A program made the position numbers and the translations under genes. This document shows positions 33,279 to 42,131 of a DNA stretch of 51,091 nucleotides, piece by piece. Every line of letters begins with the position of its first letter. Positions within the stretch are counted from its first letter, which is position 1. This stretch comes from an uncultured Pelagibacteraceae bacterium. Its GTDB lineage: Bacteria > Pseudomonadota > Alphaproteobacteria > Pelagibacterales > Pelagibacteraceae. The DNA is taken from assembly GCA_902602655.1 (NCBI GenBank), contig CACKRM010000005.1, positions 1 through 51,091 of the forward strand. Direction: 5' to 3'. Below the pieces are notes generated by a model that was not told the DNA's origin, did no database searches, and saw nothing but the letters and a program-made list of their open reading frames with translations.

Positions 33279-35237
33279 ATGAATAAAAACGTCAGTTTGG
33301 CAATAGAAAAAGCTGTGAATAGCATCTCAAAGGCTACAGGCAGTATTAATAGTAATTCAAAAATTCAACAATCAAATAAGCCAGACCTTTTTTCTTTAAG
33401 CGGAGAAACAGAGCTGTTTCAGAATGAAAAGGGTATAACTATAAAAATTGATAGATCTAAAGACTCTAGACTAACAGATTTTGGCAAAGCAACTTTAGCA
33501 GACAGATATGTTGGTCAAAATGAGTCGTTCCAAGATTTATTTGCTAGAGTAGCTAGCACATATGCAGATGACAATCTTCACGCTCAAAGACTTTATAATT
33601 ATATAAGCAATTTATGGTTTATGCCATCAACACCTGTTCTTTCTAATGGAGGAACAGAAAGAGGTTTACCCATCTCATGTTTTTTAAATGAAGCAGGCGA
33701 TAGTCTAGAAGGTATCACAAGTCTTTGGGAAGAAAATGTTTGGTTAGCCGCTAGAGGCGGGGGTATCGGAAGTTATTGGGGTAATCTAAGATCAATTGGC
33801 GAAAAAATTGGTAAAGTTGGGAAAACATCAGGAATAATTCCTTTTATTAAAGTTATGGACTCATTGACCTTAGCAATTAGCCAAGGTTCTTTAAGAAGAG
33901 GCTCAGCCGCTTGCTATTTACAAATTGACCATCCTGAAATCGAAGAGTTTATTGAAATGAGAAGACCTACAGGTGGTGACGTTAATAGGAGATCGTTGAA
34001 CTTACATCATGGAGTTTTAGTTACAGATGAGTTCATGAGAGCTGTTGAAACAGGAGGTCAATGGGCATTAAGAAGTCCATATGATGGAACAGTTCAATCA
34101 ACTATTCCTGCAAGAAATTTATGGATTAGACTTTTGACCGCTAGAGTTGAAACAGGTGAGCCTTATATTATTTACATTGATACGGTTAACAGACAAATAC
34201 CTCAGCATCATAAGTTAGCAGGACTAAAAGTCAAAACATCTAATTTGTGTAGTGAGATAACTTTACCAACGGGATTAGATAATCAAGGCAAAGAAAGAAC
34301 AGCAGTATGCTGTTTGTCTTCTTTAAATTTAGAAACTTATGATGAATGGAAAGACGAGCCTAGGTTTGTCGAAGACGTAATGAGATTTTTAGATAATGTA
34401 ATGAGTGATTTTATAAATAAAGCTCCTGATAGTTTTAATAATGCGAAGTATTCTGCGATGAGAGAAAGAAGCGTTGGTTTAGGAGTAATGGGATTACACT
34501 CATACTTCCAATATAAAAATATTCCATTTGGTTCGGTTATGAGTAAAATATGGAATAAAAAAATATTTAAACATATACAAGAACAAGCAGATAAAGCCTC
34601 AGTTAAACTTGCAGAAGAGAGAGGTGCATGTCCAGATGCCGAAGAATACGATATCAAAGAAAGATTTTCTAACAAGACTGCAATTGCGCCAACGGCTTCA
34701 ATCTCAATAATTTGTGGTGGTGCATCACCTGGTATAGAACCTATAGCAGCAAATAGTTACACGCACAAAACTTTGTCAGGATCATATAACGTTAGAAACA
34801 AATACCTTGCAAAAGTTCTAGACAAGTATGAAAAAAATAATGACGAAATTTGGTCTAGTATAACAACTAATCAAGGTTCTGTTTCACATTTAGATTTTTT
34901 AACTGAGAATGAGAAGGATACTTTCAAAACCGCTTTTGAAATTGATCAAAAATGGATAGTTGAACTTGGAGCAGACAGAACGCCACATATATCACAAGCC
35001 CAATCTGTTAACGTATTTGTTCCAGCTGATATACACAAGAAAGAGCTACACAATATTCATTTTCAGGCATGGAAAAAAGGTCTTAAAAGCCTTTATTATT
35101 GCAGATCTAAATCTATTCAGAGAGCTGAAAACATTAATCAAGGATCTTCAACAGATGTGACAAAAAATGTTTATAAAAACAACAAAGAATCAAATAAAGA
35201 TGAAAATGAATATGAAGAGTGTCTATCATGTCAGTAA
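33279..35237 (+). CDS. nrdA: Ribonucleoside-diphosphate reductase, large (alpha) subunit
   Basis: Makes deoxynucleotides from NDPs with NrdB. I chose the ATG at 33279 (652 residues) because the longer frame from a TTG at 33240 would start inside a likely operator. In this numbering Cys134 (LPISCF) and Cys324 with Asn322 and Glu326 (SNLCSEI) form the active site, AVCCLSSLNLE holds the second redox Cys, and the tail ends CLSCQ (648-652) for re-reduction. The N-terminus lacks an ATP-cone domain. IAPTASISIICGGASPGIEP is a further family motif. nrdB overlaps its 3' end. The promoter carries a LexA-type box. Confidence 0.94.
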   Translation: MNKNVSLAIEKAVNSISKATGSINSNSKIQQSNKPDLFSLSGETELFQNEKGITIKIDRSKDSRLTDFGKATLADRYVGQNESFQDLFARVASTYADDNLHAQRLYNYISNLWFMPSTPVLSNGGTERGLPISCFLNEAGDSLEGITSLWEENVWLAARGGGIGSYWGNLRSIGEKIGKVGKTSGIIPFIKVMDSLTLAISQGSLRRGSAACYLQIDHPEIEEFIEMRRPTGGDVNRRSLNLHHGVLVTDEFMRAVETGGQWALRSPYDGTVQSTIPARNLWIRLLTARVETGEPYIIYIDTVNRQIPQHHKLAGLKVKTSNLCSEITLPTGLDNQGKERTAVCCLSSLNLETYDEWKDEPRFVEDVMRFLDNVMSDFINKAPDSFNNAKYSAMRERSVGLGVMGLHSYFQYKNIPFGSVMSKIWNKKIFKHIQEQADKASVKLAEERGACPDAEEYDIKERFSNKTAIAPTASISIICGGASPGIEPIAANSYTHKTLSGSYNVRNKYLAKVLDKYEKNNDEIWSSITTNQGSVSHLDFLTENEKDTFKTAFEIDQKWIVELGADRTPHISQAQSVNVFVPADIHKKELHNIHFQAWKKGLKSLYYCRSKSIQRAENINQGSSTDVTKNVYKNNKESNKDENEYEECLSCQ

Positions 35238-36232
35238 TTAAAAAAATTAAGCCAGCAAACGAAAATAAAAATATGGGATTATTGGTTGAAAACCCAGTTT
35301 ACAAGCCATTTAGATATCCTTGGTGTTATGATGCTTGGCTTACACAACAAAGAATCCATTGGTTACCCGAAGAAGTTCCTTTAGGAGATGATGTACGTGA
35401 TTGGCAGAAAAACCTCTCTCAAGCTGAAAAAAATTTGCTTACTCAAATATTTAGATTTTTTACTCAGGCCGATGTTGAAGTTAACAATTGTTATTTAAGA
35501 CACTACACAACCGTTTTCAAACCAACTGAGGTATTGATGATGATGACAGCTTTTGCTGCGATGGAGACAGTTCATATAGCTGCATACTCACATCTTCTTG
35601 ATACCATAGGAATGCCAGAGTCAGAATATTCAGCTTTTATGAAATATAAAGAAATGAAAGACAAGTATGATTACATGCAAGGCTTTAATGTTAATTCAAA
35701 GGCAGATATAGCTAAAACGGTTGCAGTTTTTAGTGCTTTCACAGAAGGGCTACAATTGTTTGCAAGTTTTGCAATTCTTTTAAACTTTCCAAGATTTAAT
35801 AAAATGAAAGGAATGGGACAAATAGTTACGTGGTCTGTAAGAGACGAAACACTTCATTGTAATTCTATGATTAGACTTTTTAAAGCTTTTGTAAAAGAAA
35901 ATCCTGAGATTTGGAACGACAAATTAAAAAAAGAAATTTATGAAGCTTGTGAAAAAATAATTTCTCATGAAGATGCTTTCATTGATCTAGCATTTCAAAT
36001 GGGCCCGATACAAGGACTAACTGCTGATCAAGTTAAAAAATATATTAGATGGATTGGAGATAGAAGATTAATGCAACTAGGTCTTAATCCAATTTACAAA
36101 GTTAAAACAAACCCACTAACATGGTTAGACACAATGCTTAACGCAGTTGAACATATGAACTTTTTTGAAGGAAGAGCAACTGAATATTCAAAAGCTTCAA
36201 CAAAGGGTACTTGGGCAGAAGCCTTTTCTTAA
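35228..36232 (+). CDS. nrdB: Ribonucleoside-diphosphate reductase, small (beta) subunit
   Basis: Carries the metal/tyrosyl-radical cofactor of class I ribonucleotide reductase. Using the ATG at 35228 (334 residues; a GTG at 35219 is the alternative), the ligands are Asp82 (TQADVEV), Glu113 and His116 (METVH), Glu173 (TEGLQ), Glu207 and His210 (DETLH). Tyr120 is at the radical position, so this is a tyrosyl-radical type and not the class Ic type that lacks it. There is no N-terminal ATP-cone either. The start lies 10 nt inside nrdA, indicating coupling. Confidence 0.93.
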   Translation: MSVIKKIKPANENKNMGLLVENPVYKPFRYPWCYDAWLTQQRIHWLPEEVPLGDDVRDWQKNLSQAEKNLLTQIFRFFTQADVEVNNCYLRHYTTVFKPTEVLMMMTAFAAMETVHIAAYSHLLDTIGMPESEYSAFMKYKEMKDKYDYMQGFNVNSKADIAKTVAVFSAFTEGLQLFASFAILLNFPRFNKMKGMGQIVTWSVRDETLHCNSMIRLFKAFVKENPEIWNDKLKKEIYEACEKIISHEDAFIDLAFQMGPIQGLTADQVKKYIRWIGDRRLMQLGLNPIYKVKTNPLTWLDTMLNAVEHMNFFEGRATEYSKASTKGTWAEAFS

Positions 36233-36236
36233 GAAA

Positions 36237-37361
36237 CTATCTTATATTTAAAGCCAACACCTCTCTATGCTCACTTCCTTTGTATTTAGACAAAGGTCTT
36301 ATAAGCTTGTTAGCATTGTGTTGTTCCATTATGTGTGCTGACCAACCTGTAATTCGCGCCATAACAAAAACTGGAGTAAAGAAATCTGTGTCAATTCCCA
36401 TTAAATGATAAGTTGGCCCACAAGGATAATCTACGTTGGGATGAATGTTTTTTCTTTCAAGCATGGTTTTTTCCAAAACGTCATACATTTTTGGATATTT
36501 ATTATTTTTAACAAGCTCTGCTACTTTTAAAAAATATTTTTTCATAGTAGGGACTCTTGAATCACCACTTCTATAAACTCTATGACCAAAGCCCATAATA
36601 ACTTTTTTCTTGTTAAGAGCGTTATTTATCCAAGTTTGAGCATTTTCAGGTTTTTTAATTTCTTTAAACATGTGCATAACAGCTTCATTAGCGCCACCAT
36701 GTAAAGGTCCTTTAAGACTAGCGATAGCCCCAGTAATTGCTCCATGCATATCTGACAAACTGCTTGTGATAGTTCTAGCAGTAAAAGTTGATACATTAAA
36801 ACTGTGTTCTGCATAAAGTATCATAGAAACGTCAAAGGCTTTTACAATTTCTTTATTAGGAACTTTACCAAACATCATATTAAAAAAATTTTCTGAATAA
36901 GATAATTTTTTATTTGGTGGAATAATTTTTTTACCTTTTCTTACTCTAAAATAAGCTGCAACAGCAGTCGGTGTTTGTGCAAAAATTCTCATTGCTTTTC
37001 TCATATTTGCTTTAGGAGAATTATCTCGTGTATCTTTATCTTCTAGCCCCATCAAGCTAACTGCAGTTCTTATAGCATCCATTGGGTGTGCTTTTTTAGG
37101 CATACTTTTAATGTCGTTAATAATTTGTTTGGAGAGCTTACGATTATCTCTCTCGTTTTTAATAAATTTTTTTAATTCTTTTTGTTTTGGAAGTTCGCCA
37201 TTTAAAACAAGATAAGCAACTTCTTCAAAAATACATTTTTTGCACAGGTCTTGTACTTTATAACCTCTATAAGTTAATGAGTTTATTTCAGGCATAACTT
37301 GTGAAATGGTAGTCTCATCAACTACTATTCCCATTAATCCTTTTTTTACTTCTTCACTCAT
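36237..37361 (-). CDS. prpC: 2-Methylcitrate synthase / citrate synthase family
   Basis: Condenses propionyl-CoA (or acetyl-CoA) with oxaloacetate. Family residues include the EHSFNVSTFTARTITSS block near 189-205, the substrate histidine in LKGPLHGGANEAVMHMF near 222-238 and GFGHRVYRSGDSRVPTMK near 270-287. The length of 374 fits the short PrpC/citrate synthase II group rather than the ~430-residue hexameric citrate synthase. It shares 1 nt with the upstream prpB stop (TAATG), which supports the methylcitrate-cycle role. prpD is not in the window, so the dehydratase step must be encoded elsewhere. Confidence 0.87.
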   Translation of the reverse strand: MSEEVKKGLMGIVVDETTISQVMPEINSLTYRGYKVQDLCKKCIFEEVAYLVLNGELPKQKELKKFIKNERDNRKLSKQIINDIKSMPKKAHPMDAIRTAVSLMGLEDKDTRDNSPKANMRKAMRIFAQTPTAVAAYFRVRKGKKIIPPNKKLSYSENFFNMMFGKVPNKEIVKAFDVSMILYAEHSFNVSTFTARTITSSLSDMHGAITGAIASLKGPLHGGANEAVMHMFKEIKKPENAQTWINNALNKKKVIMGFGHRVYRSGDSRVPTMKKYFLKVAELVKNNKYPKMYDVLEKTMLERKNIHPNVDYPCGPTYHLMGIDTDFFTPVFVMARITGWSAHIMEQHNANKLIRPLSKYKGSEHREVLALNIR

Positions 37362-38257
37362 TATTCATGTCCCTCTGTAGAAAAATCTGTAATTTTTTTG
37401 CCGGGAATATTGTATTTTTTATATTCTACAAGTTCATACAGCCTTTTTCTTGTTTGCATTTTATCTATAATATTATTTTGATGGCCGTCAACAAAAATTG
37501 ATTTAAGTCCATCCTCAACACTTTTCATTGCTATTCTTTGCGTGGTTACTGGATAAATTACCAAATTATAGCCTAAATTTTGTAACTCTTTATTAGTTAA
37601 TAATTTTGATTTTCCAAATTCAGTCATATTAGCTAACAAATATTTTTTAGAATTTTTCCTTATTATTTCAAATTCTTTTTCGTTTTTCATTGCTTCTGGA
37701 AAAATCATATCTGCGCCCGCATCCTCATAAGCTTTAATTCTATCAATAGTTTTATCTATCCCTTCAACAGTATTTGCATCTGTTCTTACTATTATTAAAA
37801 AATTTTTATCTCTTCTTGTATTAACCGCTTTTTTAATTTTCTTTACCATATCACTTTTTGAAATAACTTCTTTATTATCTAAATGACCGCACCTTTTCTC
37901 ATCTATTTGGTCTTCTATATGACAACCTGCTAGACCCTTTTCTTCAAAAGTGGAAATAGTTTTTTCACAATCTTTGAAACCAGTATCCGCATCTACTATT
38001 GATGGCAAGTCTGTTGCTTTAGCAATTTGATTTGATCTATAACTCACATGATCTAAAGTTGTTAATCCTATATCAGGTATACCAAGATCATTTGCCATTA
38101 CACCTCCAGAAATGTAAATTCCATCGAAACCGATTTCAGCTATTAATTTAGCACAAAGAGGGTTATAAGCTCCTGGGAATCTAAGCAACTTATTTTTTTT
38201 TAAATTTTCAACAAAATCTTTTCTTTTTTCTGCGTAATTCTTTTTTGTAAAATGCAT
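37361..38257 (-). CDS. prpB: 2-Methylisocitrate lyase (isocitrate lyase/PEP mutase family)
   Basis: Cleaves 2-methylisocitrate to pyruvate and succinate. The active-site loop is KRCGH (121-125, Cys123), Mg-binding VDADTGF lies at 88-94, and the start of the barrel LLRFPGAYNPLCAKL is typical. GAGDADMIFPEA appears here as DAGADMIFPEA. The length of 298 is normal. Followed directly by prpC. An apparent promoter places the transcription start at or next to the ATG. Propionyl-CoA in SAR11 can come from DMSP-derived acrylate, branched amino acids or odd-chain acids (family knowledge, not shown here). Confidence 0.88.
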   Translation of the reverse strand: MHFTKKNYAEKRKDFVENLKKNKLLRFPGAYNPLCAKLIAEIGFDGIYISGGVMANDLGIPDIGLTTLDHVSYRSNQIAKATDLPSIVDADTGFKDCEKTISTFEEKGLAGCHIEDQIDEKRCGHLDNKEVISKSDMVKKIKKAVNTRRDKNFLIIVRTDANTVEGIDKTIDRIKAYEDAGADMIFPEAMKNEKEFEIIRKNSKKYLLANMTEFGKSKLLTNKELQNLGYNLVIYPVTTQRIAMKSVEDGLKSIFVDGHQNNIIDKMQTRKRLYELVEYKKYNIPGKKITDFSTEGHE

Positions 38258-38262
38258 AATTT

Positions 38263-38291
38263 TTTATATTAAACCACTTATATAAAAGCAA
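38263..38291 (-). promoter_or_regulatory. Candidate promoter for prpBC
   Basis: On the minus strand TTGCTT (38286-38291) and TATAAA (38263-38268) are spaced by 17 nt. The -10 ends only 5 nt before the prpB ATG at 38257, so the transcript would be leaderless or nearly so. The site lies just past and slightly inside the 37 nt gap after the LysE gene. Confidence 0.45.
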
Positions 38292-38294
38292 AGA

Positions 38295-38894
38295 TTATTT
38301 TATAAGTATGACTATTGCGGTTAATATCAATAAAATTGCCAAAATATACTCAATGAATTTTTTTATTTTGTTGTTTTTTATAAATAGTCTTAAAGTATTG
38401 CCAAAAATAGCCCATAAACAAATTGATGGAAAACAAACTAAGGCAGCTGTAATTGTAAGAAAAGCAGTTGCAACAACAAGATTTTCTTCAGTTGGAAAAA
38501 AAGCAGATACTACTGTAAAGGCTATTGTCCAAGCCTTTGGATTTATAAATTGAAAAGCTGCAGCTTCATATAATTTTAAGGGCCTACCTGACTCTTTTTT
38601 AGTAATACTAAAAGATCCAATTATAGTCCAGCTCAGATAAATAAGATAAAAAAAACAGAGGATCTTCAAATAAAATTGAATTTCTGGAAATTTTAAAAAC
38701 AAATTACCAAGCCCAAAACAGACGAGCGATATTTGTACTAAGTGTCCCGAAGGTATGCCAATTAAATGAGGAAGAGTTCTAACGAAACCAAACTTCATAC
38801 CCGAAGCTGTTAACATTGCATTATTAGGACCGGGTGTCACAAACATTATAAAATAATAAGTAACAAGAGCTGACAGAAGAGAAAAACTTATCAT
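38295..38894 (-). CDS. LysE/RhtB family exporter
   Basis: A 199-residue membrane protein with about six hydrophobic helices. The N-terminal YYFIMFVTPGPNNAMLTASGMKFGFVRTLPHLIGI (residues 13-47) is the LysE family signature, and AAAFQFINPKAWTIAFTVVS near 110-130 is the second. It probably exports an amino acid or derivative by proton exchange. Its start overlaps the gph stop by 4 nt. Its own product bears no obvious relation to the prp genes downstream, from which it is separated by 37 nt. Confidence 0.87.
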   Translation of the reverse strand: MISFSLLSALVTYYFIMFVTPGPNNAMLTASGMKFGFVRTLPHLIGIPSGHLVQISLVCFGLGNLFLKFPEIQFYLKILCFFYLIYLSWTIIGSFSITKKESGRPLKLYEAAAFQFINPKAWTIAFTVVSAFFPTEENLVVATAFLTITAALVCFPSICLWAIFGNTLRLFIKNNKIKKFIEYILAILLILTAIVILIK

Positions 38895-39553
38895 AGCAAC
38901 TTCTCAATAATTTTTTCAAAACCAATAAAATTATTTATTAAAATTTTATGTGGAATATCCTCTGGCTTTTTTTCCGTATATCCATCTTTTACTAAAACAA
39001 AAGGAATTTTGGCATTTGATGCAGAAACCGAGTCTACTTCACTATCTCCAACCATAATTGTTTTTTTTAAATCACCTCCAACAATCTCCACAACATCTGT
39101 TAAATGTCTTGGATCAGGTTTATTAAAAGAGAAGGTGTCACAACCAGCCACATATTCAAAAAAATCAAATAATTTTAGTTTTTTTAGAAGATCAATTGCT
39201 AATCTCTCCTGCTTATTTGTGCAAACTCCCATAGAAATATTTTTTGATTTTGCCCAATTTAAAAAATCTTTTACACCTTTAATTGGTTTACTTCCTCGAT
39301 TAATATTTTTACTGTAATAATCTAAAAATTCACTTACCATTTCTTTTTTCATACTTTCATCGGTTATTTGTTTTTTAAATGATCTTTGCATCATTACCCA
39401 AGCACCTCTACTTGCTAGATTTTTAATATCTTTGAGATCTTTGGTATTAAAATTGAATTTTTTCATAACATGATTATGTGCCCCCATCAGATCAGGTGCT
39501 GTATCAACTAAAGTACCGTCTAAATCAAAAAGAATTGTGAAATTTTGAGTCAT
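38891..39553 (-). CDS. gph: Phosphoglycolate phosphatase-like HAD hydrolase
   Basis: HAD-superfamily phosphatase of 220 residues. The nucleophile motif is LFDLDGTLVDT (Asp10, Asp12), the motif II threonine lies in GVCTNKQERL, and motifs III/IV in FNKPDPRHL and MVGDSEVDSVSA. The cap domain carries GSKPIKGVKDFLNW. The phosphoglycolate assignment follows the family and the gph-glmU-glmS order seen in alphaproteobacteria; related substrates are possible. It diverges from the GlmU-like gene over 72 nt. Confidence 0.82.
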   Translation of the reverse strand: MTQNFTILFDLDGTLVDTAPDLMGAHNHVMKKFNFNTKDLKDIKNLASRGAWVMMQRSFKKQITDESMKKEMVSEFLDYYSKNINRGSKPIKGVKDFLNWAKSKNISMGVCTNKQERLAIDLLKKLKLFDFFEYVAGCDTFSFNKPDPRHLTDVVEIVGGDLKKTIMVGDSEVDSVSASNAKIPFVLVKDGYTEKKPEDIPHKILINNFIGFEKIIEKLL

Positions 39554-39625
39554 TATTATTAAGTATTAAAAAGAAATATTTTGTGAGTTATGTCATCACA
39601 TTTTCTAATGTAAAGAGAATTTTTA

Positions 39626-40276
39626 ATGATTACAAATACAAAAATTAAAAAAGTTAATTCATTTAGACTTTCTCAAGCAAGACTTCGAAATAAAGCTTTG
39701 ACGAAAGGAGTAAATTTAATTGCTCCTGAAACCATTTTTTTATCAAAAGATACAAAGTTTGGAAAAAATATAACAATCGAACCTTACGTGGTGATAGGGT
39801 CTAAAGTCATAATTGGAAACAACGTAGTCCTAAAATCTTTCAGTCATATTGAGGGAGCTAAAATAAAAAACAATGTTTCCGTTGGACCTTTTGCTCGAGT
39901 TAGACCTGGAACAAAATTAGAGTCTGGAACTAGAATAGGGAATTTTGTTGAAACAAAAAATTCAAAAATAGATTCTAATTCAAAAGTAAGTCATTTGTCT
40001 TATATAGGAGATGCAAAAGTTGGGAAAAATTCTAATATTGGAGCTGGAACAATTACTTGCAATTATGATGGCGTTAAAAAAAGTAAAACAATAATTTCAG
40101 ATAATGTTTTTATTGGATCAAACACAGCACTTGTTGCTCCAATTAAAATAGGTAAAAATTCAGTTGTTGGAGCTGGTTCTACAATTACTAAAAATGTTAA
40201 AAAAGACTCATTATCTTTAACACGAGCAAAACAAATTAATGTGCTCAAATATAAAAAAAAGAAAAGAAAAAAATAA
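39626..40276 (+). CDS. GlmU C-terminal domain only: glucosamine-1-phosphate N-acetyltransferase-like, uridylyltransferase half absent
   Basis: A 216-residue left-handed beta-helix that matches only the acetyltransferase half of GlmU. It begins with the inter-domain helix ([20 protein letters not shown]) and runs through [48 protein letters not shown] and [13 protein letters not shown], then [15 protein letters not shown]. The usual ~230-residue nucleotidyltransferase domain with LAAGxGTRM is missing, and the 72 nt upstream cannot hold it. It may be a genuine single-domain acetyltransferase with the UTP step done by another protein. It overlaps glmS by 1 nt (TAATG), and a lysine run ends the protein. 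Confidence 0.88.
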   Translation: MITNTKIKKVNSFRLSQARLRNKALTKGVNLIAPETIFLSKDTKFGKNITIEPYVVIGSKVIIGNNVVLKSFSHIEGAKIKNNVSVGPFARVRPGTKLESGTRIGNFVETKNSKIDSNSKVSHLSYIGDAKVGKNSNIGAGTITCNYDGVKKSKTIISDNVFIGSNTALVAPIKIGKNSVVGAGSTITKNVKKDSLSLTRAKQINVLKYKKKKRKK

Positions 40277-42093
40277 TGTGTGGAATAATTGGGATAGCAA
40301 GTAACAAATCGGTTTCAACAAATATTATAAACTCATTGAAAAAATTAGAGTATAGGGGCTATGACTCAGCTGGGCTTGCCACTTTAAACAAAAATGAGAT
40401 TAATGAAAAAAAATGTTCAGGAAGAGTAGAACAACTTGAAAAAATACTTTTTAAATCACCAACAGAAGGAAATCTTGGAATAGGCCACGTAAGGTGGGCC
40501 ACACATGGAATTCCTAATGAAGTAAATGCACACCCTCATTCAAGCGAAATAGTTTCAGTAGTTCACAATGGAATTATAGAAAATTCAACTGAACTAAAAA
40601 ATCAATTAGAAAAAAAAGGGAAAAAATTTAAATCGCAAACAGATACAGAAGTAATAACTCTTTTGTTAACTGAAGAATTGAAAACAAAAAATCCATTACA
40701 GGCAGTCCAAGACACTTTGGCTAAGCTAGAAGGAAGTTTTGCTCTTGGAATTATTTTTAAAAACTTTAATAACATTATAATAGGGGCAAGAAGAGGTAGT
40801 CCTTTGGCAGTAGGATACTCAAATAATGAAAATTATCTTGGTTCAGATTCTTATGCATTAAAATCGATGACTAATAAGATTTCTTATTTAGATGATGGAG
40901 ATATTTGCTTATTAACAAAGGATAAAGTTGAGTTTTATGATCTTAAGAAAAACAAGATAAATAAAAAAGTCTTAATTTTATCAGAGGATAAAAATATTGC
41001 TCAAAAAGGTGATTATAAAAATTTTATGTCAAAGGAAATTTTTGAACAACCTATCACCACAAAAAATTGTATTAATGAATATATTGATAAAGAAAGAGAT
41101 GAAATAAATTTTTTTAATTTTCCTTTAGATCCCAAAGATATCAATAAAATTGTTTTGATAGGTTGTGGAACTGCTTACCATTCTTGTCTTGTAGCAAAAT
41201 ATTGGTTTGAGAATTTTACATCTTTACCAGTCGAGACAGATGTTGCGTCTGAGTTTAGATATAGAAATTTAAGATTTAACAAGAAAAATTTGTATATTTT
41301 TGTTTCACAATCTGGCGAAACAGCAGATACATCTGCAGCTCTTGATTTATGCAAAAAAAACGGTGCGAAAACTTGCTCAATAGTAAATGTGGTTGAAAGC
41401 ACTATTGCAAGAAATTCGGATTGGACTTTACCAATACATGCAGGTCCTGAAATTGGAGTGGCTTCTACTAAAGCCTTTATAGGGCAAATGTTATTATTAT
41501 ACATTCTTGCATTGAAAATTTCTTTCTTGAGAAATGACTTAGAAAAAAAAGATTATCAATTAAAAATAAAGAATCTCAAAAAACTACCTGATTTATTAAC
41601 AAAATGCTTAAAATCAGAAGACAAGATACAACTCGTTGCAAAAGATTTTTTAGAAGCAAAAGGTTCAATGTTTTTAGGCAGAGGACTTTCTTTTCCAATA
41701 GCATTAGAAGGAGCTTTAAAACTGAAAGAACTATCTTATTTACATGCTGAAGGTTATCCGGCAGGTGAAATGAAACACGGCCCACTTGCTCTAATTGAAA
41801 ATGGACTTCCAGTAATTATCGTTTGTCCCAATGATAAATATTTCCATAAAACAGTTTCCAATATGCAAGAGGTTATTGCTAGAGGAGGAAAAATTTTACT
41901 TATAACAGATAGTAACGACAGTGTTATAAATGAGAATATTAGATTTACAATTAATTTACCAAAAATTGATGAGTCCTTAACTCCTTTTTTAAGCACAATA
42001 CCACTTCAATTACTGGCCTATCATGTTGCTCTATTGAAAAAGTGCGATATAGACAAACCTAGAAACTTAGCTAAGTCTGTAACAGTTGAATAA
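40276..42093 (+). CDS. glmS: Glutamine--fructose-6-phosphate aminotransferase
   Basis: Makes glucosamine-6-phosphate, the first hexosamine-pathway step. The N-terminal glutaminase starts MCGIIGIA with nucleophile Cys2, followed by RGYDSAGLA, GIGHVRWATHG and SQTDTEVI. The two SIS domains carry IVLIGCGTAYHSC (near 293-305), FVSQSGETADTSAAL, STKAFIGQM and FLGRGLSFPIALEGALKLKELSYLHAEGYPAGEMKHGPLALI. The C-terminus DKPRNLAKSVTVE is the usual isomerase end. The length of 605 is normal. It follows the GlmU half immediately, so both act in the same route to UDP-GlcNAc. Confidence 0.97.
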   Translation: MCGIIGIASNKSVSTNIINSLKKLEYRGYDSAGLATLNKNEINEKKCSGRVEQLEKILFKSPTEGNLGIGHVRWATHGIPNEVNAHPHSSEIVSVVHNGIIENSTELKNQLEKKGKKFKSQTDTEVITLLLTEELKTKNPLQAVQDTLAKLEGSFALGIIFKNFNNIIIGARRGSPLAVGYSNNENYLGSDSYALKSMTNKISYLDDGDICLLTKDKVEFYDLKKNKINKKVLILSEDKNIAQKGDYKNFMSKEIFEQPITTKNCINEYIDKERDEINFFNFPLDPKDINKIVLIGCGTAYHSCLVAKYWFENFTSLPVETDVASEFRYRNLRFNKKNLYIFVSQSGETADTSAALDLCKKNGAKTCSIVNVVESTIARNSDWTLPIHAGPEIGVASTKAFIGQMLLLYILALKISFLRNDLEKKDYQLKIKNLKKLPDLLTKCLKSEDKIQLVAKDFLEAKGSMFLGRGLSFPIALEGALKLKELSYLHAEGYPAGEMKHGPLALIENGLPVIIVCPNDKYFHKTVSNMQEVIARGGKILLITDSNDSVINENIRFTINLPKIDESLTPFLSTIPLQLLAYHVALLKKCDIDKPRNLAKSVTVE

Positions 42094-42131
42094 AATTCAA
42101 TTATACTATAAATATCACTTAAGAGTTGAAT

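Noticed and set aside
39582-39600. TGTGA-N9-TCACA in the gph/glmU gap as a CRP/FNR-type site
   Set aside because: CRP-family sites need a 6 nt spacer; the 9 nt spacing does not fit and the arms are short for AT-rich DNA.
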